Assembly: GCF_019636135.1 (NCBI RefSeq)
Contig: NZ_JAHBYD010000008.1
Coordinates: forward strand, 62,001 to 126,000
Origin: Phenylobacterium sp.
GTDB lineage: Bacteria > Pseudomonadota > Alphaproteobacteria > Caulobacterales > Caulobacteraceae
DNA length: 64,000 bases
Reading direction: 5' to 3'
Shown piece after piece: positions 14,721-23,670 of the stretch. Position 1 is the first letter of the stretch. Every line of letters starts with the position of its first letter. Both the position numbers and the translations under genes were made by a program. The notes beneath the pieces are model-generated. The model did not search any database. It was not told the origin of the DNA and saw only the letters and a program-made list of their open reading frames with translations.

Positions 14721-15662
14721 ATGCGCCTGATCGACGAGGCCGAGGTCCGCGCCCGGCTCACCTACGACGTTGCGATCCCGATCGTCCGCAGGGCGATGAT
14801 CGCGTTCTCCGCCGGCGAGACGCGGCAGTTGCTGCGCTCGATCATCCCGCTGGCCGAGGGGCGGCTGTTCGGGATCATGCCGGGCGCCCTGGGCGAGCGC
14901 GCGGTGTTCGGCGCCAAGCTGATCAGCGTCTATCCCGACAACTTCGCCAGGGGCCGGCCGTCGCACCAGGGCGTGGTGGCGCTGTTCGACTACGAGAGCG
15001 GCGCGCCGGTGTGCGTGGCGCATGCAGGCGCGATCACCGCGATCCGGACCGCGGCGGCCAGCGCCGTGGCGACCGACGCCCTGGCCCGGCCCGACGCCGC
15101 GCGCCTGGCGCTGCTGGGCTACGGCGAACAGGCGGAGACGCACGTCCGCGCGATCTCCCGGGTACGGAAGCTGTCGGCGATCACCGTCTGGGGCCGCTCG
15201 GCCGAGGGCGCCGCGAAGTTCGCCGCCCACATCGGGCCCGAGGCCGGCGTCCCCGTGACGGTCGCGGAGACGGCGCAGGCCGCCGTGACGGAGGCCGACA
15301 TCGTCTGCACGCTGACGCCGTCGCGCGAGCCGATCCTGGAGGGCGCCTGGATCCGGCCGGGGACGCACGTGAACCTGGTGGGCGCGGGCGTGGCGAGCCA
15401 GCTCGAGGCCGACGCGATCCTGGTGGCCAAGTCCCGCTTCATCGCCGACAGCCGCGAGGGCGTGCTGGCCCAGGGCGGCGAGTTCCTGCGCGCCAAGGCC
15501 GCCGGGATCGTCGGCGACGACCATGTCGTGGGCGAGATCGGGCAGGTGCTGGCGGGAACGCTGCCGGGCCGCCAGAGCGCCGGGCAGGTGACGGTCTACA
15601 AGTCCCTGGGCCACGTCGTGCAGGACCTGGCCGCCGCCGAGGCCCTGTTCGCCGCCGGCTAA
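14721..15662 (+). CDS. Ornithine cyclodeaminase / mu-crystallin family protein
   Basis: A 313-residue NAD(P)-dependent enzyme. Family features: [16 protein letters not shown] at the N-terminus, [11 protein letters not shown], then [20 protein letters not shown] with the substrate lysine/arginine region, the Rossmann motif [17 protein letters not shown] (GxGxQA form), and [10 protein letters not shown]. It could deaminate ornithine to proline, act on other imino/amino acids, or be an alanine dehydrogenase-like reductase. It begins 10 bp after the HNH gene and may be co-transcribed with it, without functional link. Confidence 0.86.
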   Translation: MRLIDEAEVRARLTYDVAIPIVRRAMIAFSAGETRQLLRSIIPLAEGRLFGIMPGALGERAVFGAKLISVYPDNFARGRPSHQGVVALFDYESGAPVCVAHAGAITAIRTAAASAVATDALARPDAARLALLGYGEQAETHVRAISRVRKLSAITVWGRSAEGAAKFAAHIGPEAGVPVTVAETAQAAVTEADIVCTLTPSREPILEGAWIRPGTHVNLVGAGVASQLEADAILVAKSRFIADSREGVLAQGGEFLRAKAAGIVGDDHVVGEIGQVLAGTLPGRQSAGQVTVYKSLGHVVQDLAAAEALFAAG

Positions 15663-15665
15663 CAC

Positions 15666-15782
15666 CGCTCATCCCCGCGCATGCGGGGACCCAGACTTTC
15701 CTGTCCTCAAGTGAAAGAGAGCATGGCAGGCGACGCGAAGCCCTGAAGGAAGCCTGGGTCCCCGCATGCGCGGGGATGAGCG
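15666..15782. repeat. Dispersed intergenic palindrome between convergent genes
   Basis: Left arm CGCTCATCCCCGCGCATGCG continues GGGACCCAG; right arm CTGGGTCCCCGCATGC continues GCGGGGATGAGCG; 29 bp arms are fully complementary around a less structured centre. It separates the cyclodeaminase-like gene from the convergent tetR gene. Confidence 0.75.
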
Positions 15783-15796
15783 AAGTGGGGGAGACC

Positions 15797-16393
15797 TCAC
15801 GCGTCCACGACCGCCGCCACCGCCTGTTCCACCACGCGCTGCGCCGCCTCGGGGCTGAGCTGCTGCTCGCGGCGCAGGCGCGCCCAGGCCTCGAAGCTCA
15901 TCAGGAGGTCCAGCGCCTCGACCTTGGCGGGCGCGGCGGCGATGTCCTTCGGCAGCACGTGCGCCAGGCCCTCGCGAAGCTGCACGACCAGGCGCGCATA
16001 GTCCGAGCCCAGGAACTTCGAGCGGTGCCTGAAGGCGTCGGCGGCCCGGCGGAACGGGGCGATCTTCTCGAACACCTGCGCCCGGCGCGCGATCAGCTCC
16101 GCCAGCCGCCCGCGCCAGTCGTTCGCCTGCATCGGCGGGTCCAGGATCAGCCGCACCTCGGCCTCCATCACCCGCGCCATCTCGCGGTAGAGGCTGTCCA
16201 TGTCCTGGAAGTGCCGGAAGACGGTGCGCAGGCCGACGTCGGCCAGGGCCGCCACCTGCTCGGCGCTGGGCGCGACCTCGCCGCCCTGCACGATCTGCAT
16301 CATGGCGGCCACGATGCGCGCGCGGTTGTCCTGGCCGCGGCGGCGGCGCCCGTCGAGGGGCGCGGCGTCGGCGAGGGCAGGGGCGCGAGTCAT
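15797..16393 (-). CDS. TetR-family regulator, divergent from haloalkane dehalogenase
   Basis: A 198-residue regulator with a helix-turn-helix in [20 protein letters not shown] (near residues 44-63) followed by [18 protein letters not shown]. The C-terminal helical domain has no recognised ligand motif. It is divergent from a haloalkane dehalogenase gene, and a 29-bp palindrome (16444-16472) lies between them, so it probably controls that gene and itself. ATG 16393 is chosen; an in-frame ATG at 16402 is also usable, while one at 16459 would lie inside the palindrome. Confidence 0.82.
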   Translation of the reverse strand: MTRAPALADAAPLDGRRRRGQDNRARIVAAMMQIVQGGEVAPSAEQVAALADVGLRTVFRHFQDMDSLYREMARVMEAEVRLILDPPMQANDWRGRLAELIARRAQVFEKIAPFRRAADAFRHRSKFLGSDYARLVVQLREGLAHVLPKDIAAAPAKVEALDLLMSFEAWARLRREQQLSPEAAQRVVEQAVAAVVDA

Positions 16394-16443
16394 CCCGGCC
16401 ATCTCGCCCGCGCCCGCGGGCGGTGTCGAGCCTTGACGCTGCG

Positions 16444-16472
16444 ATATAGTGGCACGCATTATGTCACTATAT
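16444..16472. promoter_or_regulatory. Palindromic operator between tetR and the dehalogenase gene
   Basis: Arms ATATAGTG and CACTATAT are exact complements separated by 13 bp, AT-rich inside a GC-rich region. It lies 20 bp before the dehalogenase ATG and about 50 bp before the tetR start, as expected for a TetR autoregulatory operator. Confidence 0.7.
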
Positions 16473-16492
16473 TGTTCCGGGAGGGATCGGGC

Positions 16493-17395
16493 ATGCAGGT
16501 ATTGCGGACGCCGGACGCGCGGTTCGACGGCCTGGTCGACTGGCCGTACGCCCCGCGCTACGCGCAGGTGACCGACGCCGACGGCACGACGCTGCGCCTG
16601 CACTACGTCGACGAGGGGCCGCGCGACGGGGCCGTGGTGCTGCTGATGCATGGCGAGCCGTCCTGGGCCTACCTCTACCGCCACATCATCAAGGGGCTGG
16701 CGGCGCGCGGCCATCGGGTGGTCGCGCCCGACCTGATCGGCTTCGGCCGCTCGGACAAGCCGGCGAAGCGGACCGACTACACCTACGCGCGCCACGTCGA
16801 CTGGATGAGCCAGTGGCTGACCAGCCTCGACCTCACGGACGTGACGCTCTTCTGCCAGGACTGGGGCGGGCTGATCGGCCTGCGGCTGGTGGCGGCCTAT
16901 CCGGAGCGGTTCGCGGGCGTCGTGGTCGGCAACACCGGCCTGCCCACCGGCGCGGGCATGACCGACGGCTTCAAGGCGTGGCTCGCGCTCAGCCAGAACG
17001 TCCCGCAGATGCCGATCGGCGCCCTGCTCAACAGCGCCTCCGGGCGCGAGCTGTCGCCCCAGGAGATCGCCGCCTACGACGCGCCCTATCCCGACGAGAG
17101 CTACAAGGAGGGCGCACGGCAGTTCCCGACGCTCGTGCCGGTGACGCCGGAACACGATCAGGTCGCGGAGAACAAGGCCGCCTGGGCGGTGCTGGAGCGC
17201 TTCGACAAGCCGCTGATCACCGCCTTCAGCGACGGCGATCCGATCACCCAGGGCGGCGAGGCGCCGTTCCAGGCGCGCGTGCCGGGCGCCAGGGGCCAGC
17301 CGCACGTGACGCTGAAGGGGGGCCACTTCCTGCAGGAGGTGAGCCACGCCGAGATCGTGGACATCATCGACGGCATGATCCGCCGTCGGGGCTGA
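16493..17395 (+). CDS. Haloalkane dehalogenase (HLD-I-like alpha/beta hydrolase)
   Basis: A 300-residue alpha/beta hydrolase. [14 protein letters not shown] forms the oxyanion hole, CQDWGG holds the nucleophilic aspartate with the adjacent halide-binding tryptophan, AFSDGDPIT the catalytic acid and GGHFLQE the histidine base: the arrangement of subfamily I dehalogenases, which cleave carbon-halogen bonds with water. Epoxide hydrolases have a tyrosine lid and different motif spacing. Ribosome site GGGAGGG precedes the ATG. Likely regulated by the divergent TetR. Halogenated substrate unknown; related hydrolases may act on other leaving groups. Confidence 0.85.
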   Translation: MQVLRTPDARFDGLVDWPYAPRYAQVTDADGTTLRLHYVDEGPRDGAVVLLMHGEPSWAYLYRHIIKGLAARGHRVVAPDLIGFGRSDKPAKRTDYTYARHVDWMSQWLTSLDLTDVTLFCQDWGGLIGLRLVAAYPERFAGVVVGNTGLPTGAGMTDGFKAWLALSQNVPQMPIGALLNSASGRELSPQEIAAYDAPYPDESYKEGARQFPTLVPVTPEHDQVAENKAAWAVLERFDKPLITAFSDGDPITQGGEAPFQARVPGARGQPHVTLKGGHFLQEVSHAEIVDIIDGMIRRRG

Positions 17396-17409
17396 GGGGG
17401 AAAGAACGG

Positions 17410-17829
17410 ATGAAGGTCGTCAACGAGGTCATGCCCACGCCGCAGCGGGCGATGGAGTTCTTCAGCGGGGAGGAGGACGGGCCGTTCGTGATGGTCAACC
17501 TGCTGAAGTTCAAGGCGAAGGCGGAATACGCCGACGGCTCGGACTCGCACCTGACCGGCGCCGAGGCCTATGCGCGCTACGCCGAGGTGGTCCGAACGCT
17601 GGTCGAGGGCAGGGGCGGGCGCATCCGCTACAACGGCGTCGTCACCGGCCTCCTGCTGGGCGAGGTGGAGGAACTGTGGGACGCGGTCGGCCTGGCCGAA
17701 TACCCGTCGTACGCCGCGTTCCGCGAGATGGCCTCGTCGCCGGCGATGCATGAGATCGAGCACCACCGCAAGGCGGGCCTGGCGGGCCAGCTCAACATCC
17801 GCACCAAGCCGGGCGCGGCGTTCCTCTAG
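17410..17829 (+). CDS. DUF1330-like small protein
   Basis: A 139-residue protein resembling the DUF1330/dimeric alpha-beta barrel fold: GPFVMVNLLKFKAKAEYADG near residue 24, GAEAYARYAEVVRTLVEGRG, and YPSYAAFREMASSPAMHEIE with HHRKAGL near the end. Members are small, possibly ligand-binding or monooxygenase-like proteins. It starts 14 bp after the dehalogenase and is probably in the same transcript. Confidence 0.7.
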   Translation: MKVVNEVMPTPQRAMEFFSGEEDGPFVMVNLLKFKAKAEYADGSDSHLTGAEAYARYAEVVRTLVEGRGGRIRYNGVVTGLLLGEVEELWDAVGLAEYPSYAAFREMASSPAMHEIEHHRKAGLAGQLNIRTKPGAAFL

Positions 17830-17894
17830 CCAGGCAGGGTCGCCAGGGAATTACGACGGAAGCGGCCGCGAAAGCCCTCCTCCTCGATGGAGGA

Positions 17895-18066
17895 GGGCAA
17901 TCGCATATGGCTTGTGGGCGGCTTGTCCGCCCGATTTATGAACCGCAGAGATCGCGGAGATGCGCAGAGAAGCTCGCGGATCCACGGGAATCCTCTGCGT
18001 ATCTCCGCGATCTCTGCGGTTTGACTGACGGCCTTTCGGCCGCCCCGCATCCATATGCGATTGCCC
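17895..18066. repeat. Complete MITE-like palindrome, copy B (172 bp, terminal inverted repeats)
   Basis: Terminal repeats GGGCAATCGCATATGG (17895-17910) and CCATATGCGATTGCCC (18051-18066) are perfect complements. The interior holds the same nested hairpins as copy A at 13525-13663, in the opposite orientation: AACCGCAGAGAT...ATCTCTGCGGTT flanked by the GGGCGG and GGCCGCC hairpins. It has no coding capacity. The 390-bp gap 17830-18219 otherwise contains CTCCTC/GAGGAG palindromes at 17874-17893 and 18186-18206 and no gene that I can see. Confidence 0.85.
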
Positions 18067-18219
18067 TGCTCGACGGAGGAGGGTTGGGTGGTGGTGTGGC
18101 TACGGCGTGCGGCAGACGGCGCTTCTGGCGTCGACGCCTCTCGCGCCCGGCCGGTAAGGCCCTGCGCACACCACCATCCCCGGCCCTTCCTCCATCGAGG
18201 AGGAAGGGAGACCTGTCGG

Positions 18220-18669
18220 CTAGGCGTCCTTGCGGGGGCGGAGCGACAGGATCAGGAACACCAGCGCGAGCGCGGTCGTCACCGGGCTCGCGTAGTGCTG
18301 CGGCGGGTGGTGGCCGCTGGGGTCGGGCGTCAGCACCCAGGCGTGCAGGCTCATCAGCCCGCGCTCGACGATCACCAGCGCCAGGAACAGCGGCGTCAGC
18401 GTGCGATAGCGCAGGACCACGGCCAGCATGCCCAGGCCGAGCGCGAGCTGCGTCGCGCCCTCCCAGCGGAACGTCCCGACGATCAGGTCGCGCTTGTCGC
18501 CCATGTCGAGCCTGGCGATCCCGCTCGCGCCGCCGTCGGGCGCGAAGCTGTGGATCAGCGCCGGGCCGATGGTCAGGAGCGTGAGCAGGCCCAGGAACCA
18601 GACCGCGACGCGGGCGCCGCGGTAGGCGTCGTTCGTGGAGGGCGGCAGGAATCCGGTCAGTTGTCCCAC
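18220..18669 (-). CDS. Uncharacterised four-span membrane protein
   Basis: About 149 residues with four hydrophobic segments (VAVWFLGLLTLLTIGPALIH near residue 19, ATQLALGLGMLAVVLRYRTL, LFLALVIVERGLMSLHAWVL, PVTTALALVFLILSLRP). The central HSFAPDGGASGIARLDM is a polar loop. I do not recognise the family with certainty; DoxX-like is possible. The probable GTG start at 18669 lies inside the end of the sulfatase gene, 13 bp overlap, so it is translationally coupled to it. Confidence 0.55.
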   Translation of the reverse strand: MGQLTGFLPPSTNDAYRGARVAVWFLGLLTLLTIGPALIHSFAPDGGASGIARLDMGDKRDLIVGTFRWEGATQLALGLGMLAVVLRYRTLTPLFLALVIVERGLMSLHAWVLTPDPSGHHPPQHYASPVTTALALVFLILSLRPRKDA

Positions 18670-20339
18670 AGGATGTACTCCTCGCCCTTCTTCTGCGGCA
18701 CGCCGCTGGGATGGTCGATGAAGATCGGGCCCTGCAACAGCGACGGCCACATCGGCTTCACGTTCTCGTTCGCGTCCTGCGCCTTCAGGAGCGCCAGCAT
18801 GGCTTGGGTGCGCGCGGGCTCGGCCTTGGAGAGTTCGACACGCTCGGTCGGGTCGGCGGCGAGGTTGTAGAGCCAGACCTTCTTCTGCGCCTCGCTGGAC
18901 TGGAGCTTCCAGTCGCCGTCGAGTACCACCTTGTACTGCCCCGAGCGCCAGAACAGCGTCTGGTGCGGCCGTCCCTGCGCCTTGCCCTGGACGAAGGGCA
19001 GGAGGTCGACGCCGTCGATCTTGCGGTCTGTGGGGGTGGCGGCCTTCGCCGCGGCCGCCGCGGTGGCGAAGATATCCACGTGGCCGACGGGGTAGGCATA
19101 GCGCGTGCCCGGCTGGATCGCGCCCGGCCAGCGCATGAAGAACGGCGCGTGGATGCCGCCCTCGAAGAAGGTCGACTTCCAGCCGCGGTAGGGCTTGTTG
19201 ACGTCGGGCAGGCCGATGTAGCCGGCGCCGCCGTTGTCGCTGGTGAAGATCACCAGGGTGTTCCCGTCGAGGCCCTCGTCCTTCAGCGCCTTCAGGATCT
19301 TGCCGACGTTGGCGTCCAGGTTGCGCGCCATGGCGCCGTAGACGCGCAGGCGGTGGTCCTTGATCCCCGGCAGGGCGTCGTAGTCCTCCTTCTTGGCCTG
19401 TAGCGGCGTGTGGATCGCGTTGGGCGCGAAGTAGATGAAGAAGGGGCGGTTGCGGTTGGCGTGGATCGCCTTCACCGCCTCGTCGGCCAGGTAGTCGGTC
19501 ATGTAGCCGCGCGGCGCGAACATCGGCGAGCCGTTGTACTGCACCTGATAGGGCAGGTTGGACCAGAGGAACCGGTCGATCGGGTCCCACGGCTGCTTGG
19601 CGTTGACGACGCCCTTGTCCTTCTCGGGCAGGTACATCGAGGCGCCCGAGATGAAGCCCAGGCTCTCGTCGAAGCCCTGCTGCTCGGGCCGCGAGCCGGC
19701 CTTACCGCCCAGGTGCCACTTGCCGAAATGCAGCGTGTGGTAGCCGCGCGTCTTCAGCACCTCGGCGATGGTGATCTCGCTGCCCGGCACGCTCAGCACG
19801 TTCACGGCGCCCGACGTGGCGGCGGTCGAGCCCGGCGGCATGTCGGCGAGGCGGTCCTTGAAGAACTTCGGCTTCACGATCGCGCCGGGCTCGGCCTCGG
19901 TGCCGACCATGCGTTCGAAGGCGACGGGCGCCGGGGTGAACTCGAAGCCGAAGCGGGTGGGGTAGCGCCCGGTCATGATCGCCGCGCGCGAGGGGGCGCA
20001 GGTGGCGTTGCCGGCATAGCCGTTGGCGAACGAAACGCCCTGATGGCCGATGGAGTCGATGTTGGGCGTGGGCGCGGCGCCGTTGGCGACGCCGCCGCCG
20101 TTGAAGGTGATGTCGTTGTAGCCGAGGTCGTCGGCCAGGATGAACACCACGTTGGGCGGGCGGTCGCCCGCGGCCGGCGTCGGCGGCCCCTCGGCCCAGA
20201 CCACCGGCCGGTTCGGCTCCACGTGCGGCAGCCGCGACTTGGCGATCATCGACAGCACGGTCGCGCGGTTCATCCAGGCCACGCCCAGCGCGACCAGCAG
20301 GACCGCCAGAACGACCCCCAGAATCCGCCACAGCTTCAT
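18657..20339 (-). CDS. Sulfatase (arylsulfatase-like, type I), membrane-anchored
   Basis: 560 residues. Residues 1-24 form a signal anchor (LWRILGVVLAVLLVALGVAW). The sulfatase core begins PPNVVFILADDLGYND with metal-binding aspartates 70 and 71; the modification motif CAPSRAAIMTGRY (Cys114) is the formylglycine site used to hydrolyse sulfate esters. TLHFGKWHLGG and IFTSDNGG follow. A formylglycine-generating enzyme must be supplied elsewhere. The location outside the inner membrane suggests scavenging of sulfated compounds. ATG 20339 is used rather than an upstream ATG. The upstream region carries ATAGTGGCAC, shared with the dehalogenase operator. Confidence 0.88.
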   Translation of the reverse strand: MKLWRILGVVLAVLLVALGVAWMNRATVLSMIAKSRLPHVEPNRPVVWAEGPPTPAAGDRPPNVVFILADDLGYNDITFNGGGVANGAAPTPNIDSIGHQGVSFANGYAGNATCAPSRAAIMTGRYPTRFGFEFTPAPVAFERMVGTEAEPGAIVKPKFFKDRLADMPPGSTAATSGAVNVLSVPGSEITIAEVLKTRGYHTLHFGKWHLGGKAGSRPEQQGFDESLGFISGASMYLPEKDKGVVNAKQPWDPIDRFLWSNLPYQVQYNGSPMFAPRGYMTDYLADEAVKAIHANRNRPFFIYFAPNAIHTPLQAKKEDYDALPGIKDHRLRVYGAMARNLDANVGKILKALKDEGLDGNTLVIFTSDNGGAGYIGLPDVNKPYRGWKSTFFEGGIHAPFFMRWPGAIQPGTRYAYPVGHVDIFATAAAAAKAATPTDRKIDGVDLLPFVQGKAQGRPHQTLFWRSGQYKVVLDGDWKLQSSEAQKKVWLYNLAADPTERVELSKAEPARTQAMLALLKAQDANENVKPMWPSLLQGPIFIDHPSGVPQKKGEEYILWDN

Positions 20340-20433
20340 GGCCGGCCTCCCCACATCCTGTTGGGGGGAATTCTAGATAGTGGCACTCGAAGTGTCGATA
20401 GTTCGGGCGCCCACTCTGAGGCGTCGCGCGCGT

Positions 20434-21915
20434 TCAGGCGACTGGGAGCGTCACCCTCGCCTTGAGGCCCTTCGGCTGGGCGATCAGTTCCACGTCGCCG
20501 CCGTGCGCCCGGGCCGTGGAGCGCGCGATCGGCAGGCCCAGGCCGATGCCGCCGGAATCGAGGTTGCGCGAGGCGTCGGCGCGGAAGAAGGGCTGGAAGG
20601 CGCGCTCCAGGTCCTCGGGCGCCAGGCCGGGCCCCTCGTCGATGACCTCGACCACGGCCTGGTCGTCCTCGCGGCGGACGCGAATGCGGGCCTGGCCCGC
20701 GTGCTTCAGGGCGTTGTCGACCAGGTTCACGAACAGGCGCTGGAGCGCCACCGCGTCGCCCTCCACCTGCACGGGGCCGGACTCCAGCAGCTCCACGTCG
20801 CCGCCCACCAGCGCGGCGTCGTCCACCACGCACTCCACCAGCGACAGCAGGTCCAGCTTCTCGCGGCGGCGCGGCGTGGACTCGTCGCGGATGAAGGCCA
20901 GCACGCCCGCGATCATCTGCTCCATCTGCACCACGTCGGCGAGCACGGTGTCCTTCAGGCCGCCCTCGGCGCCTTCCATCTTGAAGCGGATGCGCGCCAG
21001 CGGCGTGCGCAGGTCGTGGCTGATCGCGCCGACCATGGCCGTGCGGTCGTCGATGTAGCGTCGCAGGCGCGCCTGCATGTCGTTGAAGGCGTCGGCCGCC
21101 GCGCCGATCTCGGCCGGTCCGGTCAGCGCCGCCGGCGCGGCGTGCGGATCGCGGCCCAGGCGCTCGGCGGCTTCGGAGAAGCGCTTCAGCGGCGCGGTGA
21201 TGCGGCGGGCGAAGAGGAAGGCGGCGGGCGCCACGACGCCGAAGGCGGCCAGCACGAACAGCGCCATCCGCCGCTGCCAGTCGGTGGGAAACGGCTCGGG
21301 GCTGGGCCTGACGATCGTCCACTGGCCGTCGGGCCGGCGAATCGCCGCCTGGAAGTCGCCGATCACCGGCGCCTCGCGCATGAGCAGATAGCGCAGGCCG
21401 GGCGGCGGGCGGCCTTCGATCCGGTGATCGAAGCGATCGGGCGTCGGCGCGCCGGCGCCTTCCGGCCCGCCGGGCGGCGGGGGTTCGTGGCGGCCGCCGC
21501 CGCCGCCGCCGCCGCGGCGGCGGTGCTCGATGACGAGCCGGGCGCTGACGTCCTCGCGCAGGAAGCGGTCCAGGGCGCTCGGGCGGCGCTGGACGATCCG
21601 CACCTCCTCGCGCGGCCGGGCGGTCGCTGCGGCCAGGGCCTCGACCGGCGGCGGCCGGCCGCCGCGCGGGCCTTCGGCGAAGGCCTTCGGCAGGGTCGCC
21701 GAAACGGTGCGCACCATCGGCCGCCCATCGCGCGCGGTGAGCGCGCCGCCGCTGAGGGCGGTGGCGATCTCGGCCACGCGGTAGATCGGCGGCCGCGGCG
21801 GCGGGAACAGGCCCACGATGGCGAACAGCACGAGGTGCATGGCCAGCAGGCACGCCAGCACCAGGAGGATCAACTGCACCCCGATGCTGGCGCGGGGCAG
21901 CGCCCGCAGCTTCAT
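20434..21915 (-). CDS. OmpR-partner sensor histidine kinase with periplasmic domain
   Basis: 493 residues: transmembrane segment 1 (VQLILLVLACLLAMHLVLFA, residues 13-32), a periplasmic region of about 200 residues containing a poly-glycine stretch near residue 135, transmembrane segment 2 (MALFVLAAFGVVAPAAFLFA), HAMP, then H-box ISHDLRTPLARIRF, N-box LVNLVDNALKHAG and G-boxes DEGPGLAPED and GGIGLGLPIA. EnvZ-like. Its ATG overlaps the response-regulator stop by four bases. With a Spy-like gene on the same strand upstream, an envelope or metal stress signal is plausible. Confidence 0.92.
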   Translation of the reverse strand: MKLRALPRASIGVQLILLVLACLLAMHLVLFAIVGLFPPPRPPIYRVAEIATALSGGALTARDGRPMVRTVSATLPKAFAEGPRGGRPPPVEALAAATARPREEVRIVQRRPSALDRFLREDVSARLVIEHRRRGGGGGGGRHEPPPPGGPEGAGAPTPDRFDHRIEGRPPPGLRYLLMREAPVIGDFQAAIRRPDGQWTIVRPSPEPFPTDWQRRMALFVLAAFGVVAPAAFLFARRITAPLKRFSEAAERLGRDPHAAPAALTGPAEIGAAADAFNDMQARLRRYIDDRTAMVGAISHDLRTPLARIRFKMEGAEGGLKDTVLADVVQMEQMIAGVLAFIRDESTPRRREKLDLLSLVECVVDDAALVGGDVELLESGPVQVEGDAVALQRLFVNLVDNALKHAGQARIRVRREDDQAVVEVIDEGPGLAPEDLERAFQPFFRADASRNLDSGGIGLGLPIARSTARAHGGDVELIAQPKGLKARVTLPVA

Positions 21916-22646
21916 GGCCGCGTGACGGGCACGTCGAACATGTAGCCCGCGCCACGCACCGTCTTGATGATCTCGCCGTCGGAGCAGGCGTGCAGCTTGC
22001 GGCGCAGGCGGCTGATCTGCACGTCGACGGCGCGGTCGAACACGTCGGCGTCCTGCCCGCGGGCGATGTCGAGGAGCTGGTCGCGCGACAGGATCCGCTG
22101 CGGGTGGTCGAGGAAGGCCGACAGCAGCGAGAATTCGCCGGAGGTCAGCAGGATCGTGGCGCCGCTCGGCGCGCGGAGCTGGCGGCGCAGCGCATCCACC
22201 ACGAAGCCCTGGAACTGATAGCTGCGGCCCTTCTTGGGCGCGCCGCCGCGGACCTCCTCCAGCCGGCGGAACACCGCGCGCACGCGGGCCAGCAGCTCGC
22301 GCGGGCTGCACGGCTTGGCGAGATAGTCGTCGGCGCCGAGCTCGAGCCCCAGCACGCGGTCGATCTCCTCGCCCATGGCGCTGACCATGATGATCGCCGG
22401 CCCGCCCTCGGCCGACAGGCGCCGGCAGATGGAGAGGCCGTCCTCGCCGGGCAGCATCAGGTCCAGCACCACCAGGTCGATCGGCGAGGCCGAGAGGACG
22501 GCGTCCATCTGCTTGGCGTCGGCCGCGGCGTGGACGTTGAAGCCATGTTCGGCGAGGTAGCCCGTCACCTGCTCGCGCAACTGCGTGTCGTCCTCGACCA
22601 CCAGGATGTGGCGCGCCGGCAGGACGGAGGGCAGGGGGGCGGTCAT
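21912..22646 (-). CDS. OmpR-family response regulator
   Basis: 244 residues. The receiver domain runs from HILVVEDD to LAKPCSP with the phospho-acceptor aspartate in DLVVLDLMLPGEDG; the C-terminal winged helix has VDVQISRLRRKLHACSDGEI and TVRGAGYMFD. It pairs with the kinase just downstream. ATG 22646 is chosen because GAGAGGA lies 7 bp upstream; an in-frame ATG twelve codons earlier lacks a ribosome site. Confidence 0.92.
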   Translation of the reverse strand: MTAPLPSVLPARHILVVEDDTQLREQVTGYLAEHGFNVHAAADAKQMDAVLSASPIDLVVLDLMLPGEDGLSICRRLSAEGGPAIIMVSAMGEEIDRVLGLELGADDYLAKPCSPRELLARVRAVFRRLEEVRGGAPKKGRSYQFQGFVVDALRRQLRAPSGATILLTSGEFSLLSAFLDHPQRILSRDQLLDIARGQDADVFDRAVDVQISRLRRKLHACSDGEIIKTVRGAGYMFDVPVTRP

Positions 22647-22727
22647 GTCGGGTCCTCTCGCCGCGGACTGTGGCGCCGTCATCGCGACTTCGCCACAATC
22701 CGGAACGGCGACCGATCGGCGCGCGGA

Positions 22728-23312
22728 TCAGTCATCCTTCGGTCCGCCGGGCCCGCCGCGCACCTCGCGTCGGATCTCGATGCGGCGGTCGCCGCCGGGG
22801 CCGCCGTGCAGCATCATCATGCCGGGACCGCCGCGGCCCATGCCCGGACCGCCGTGGCCGCGCGGGCCCTGCAGCCGCTGCAGCGCGTCGAACACCTTCT
22901 GCTGGTCGGGCGAGAGCGCGGCGTAGAACCTGGTCAGCGCCTCGCGGCGCCTGGCGCCGGCGGCGCGCATGGCGTCCTCCCGCCTGGCCATCTCGTCCAG
23001 GCGCTGGGGCGTGGTCAGCGTCTTCGGGCCATCCTTCGGGTCGGGCAGCTTCATCTGGATCTTCTGCGGCTCGTGGCTCGCCATGAAGGCGGCCAGGGCG
23101 GCCTCCTGGTCGGGACGCAGGCGGAGCACCGTCTTCAGGTCCTCCATGTGCTGCTTCTTCATGGCCTCGACGTGGGCCTTCATCTCCTCGGGCGGCGGGC
23201 CGCCGCGGCGGATCACGCGGACGTCGCCGGGCGGGGGCGCGGGCTGGGCGGCCGCGACGGTCGCGCAGGCGAGGGCGGCGGGGGCGATGAGAAGCATCAG
23301 TCGGCGGCGCAT
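22728..23312 (-). CDS. Spy/CpxP-like periplasmic protein
   Basis: About 194 residues with a Sec signal (LMLLIAPAALACATVAAAQ). Two helical hairpins contain the LTxxQ-type repeats, here VLRLRPDQEAALAAF and FYAALSPDQQKVFDAL, typical of Spy/CpxP/ZraP periplasmic chaperones. The C-terminus is a low-complexity Gly/Met/His tail (RGHGGPGMGRGGPGMMM) that might bind metal. It is immediately upstream of an OmpR-type regulator and sensor kinase on the same strand, as with CpxP-CpxRA. ATG 23312 has AAGGAG at a suitable distance. Confidence 0.78.
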   Translation of the reverse strand: MRRRLMLLIAPAALACATVAAAQPAPPPGDVRVIRRGGPPPEEMKAHVEAMKKQHMEDLKTVLRLRPDQEAALAAFMASHEPQKIQMKLPDPKDGPKTLTTPQRLDEMARREDAMRAAGARRREALTRFYAALSPDQQKVFDALQRLQGPRGHGGPGMGRGGPGMMMLHGGPGGDRRIEIRREVRGGPGGPKDD

Positions 23313-23594
23313 CGGGGGGTTCACTCCTTTTCCCTGACGTGGCCGACTTTCGCACGGCCGTCCTGCCCGGTGATGGCGCCGACGCGCACGGATTTGAAAT
23401 GTTCGCGCAAAGGTTCGCGGGCCGCCGCAATCCCGGCGGATTTGACACCGTCCGGTTACGGTGGCGCCCTACCAACGCCGCACCGGCTTCCTACATGAGG
23501 AGTGTCGACGGACCCCGGCCCTCCCTCCCCCCACAGGCCGGACGCCCCTCGACCCCGGTAACGCCTCACTCTCCCCCAGCAGGCGTTCGGAAAC

Positions 23595-23630
23595 GCGGCT
23601 CCCCCGAGACCCCCAAAGCGGGGGAGCCGC
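23595..23630. terminator. Strong hairpin in the spy/PEP-CTERM divergent region
   Basis: Arms GCGGCTCCCCC and GGGGGAGCCGC are perfect 11-bp complements with a 14-base loop. No T-run follows on the plus strand. It could terminate an unseen transcript or structure the leader of the downstream gene. Confidence 0.4.
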
Positions 23631-23670
23631 AATTCCCCGAATTCCCCCGAAATTCCCCGAATTCCCCCGA
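23631..23670 (+). repeat. Tandem 20-bp direct repeat (two perfect copies)
   Basis: The unit AATTCCCCGAATTCCCCCGA occurs twice in a row without mismatch, 64 bp upstream of the GTG start of the PEPxxWA-CTERM gene. Each unit itself contains two AATTCCCC blocks, giving four blocks with about 10-bp spacing on one helix face: plausible as an activator site array. Confidence 0.7.

Noticed and set aside
23631..23670. Two-copy direct repeat as a CRISPR remnant
   Set aside because: Two contiguous copies without spacers, without cas genes, and made of simple AATTCCCC blocks.
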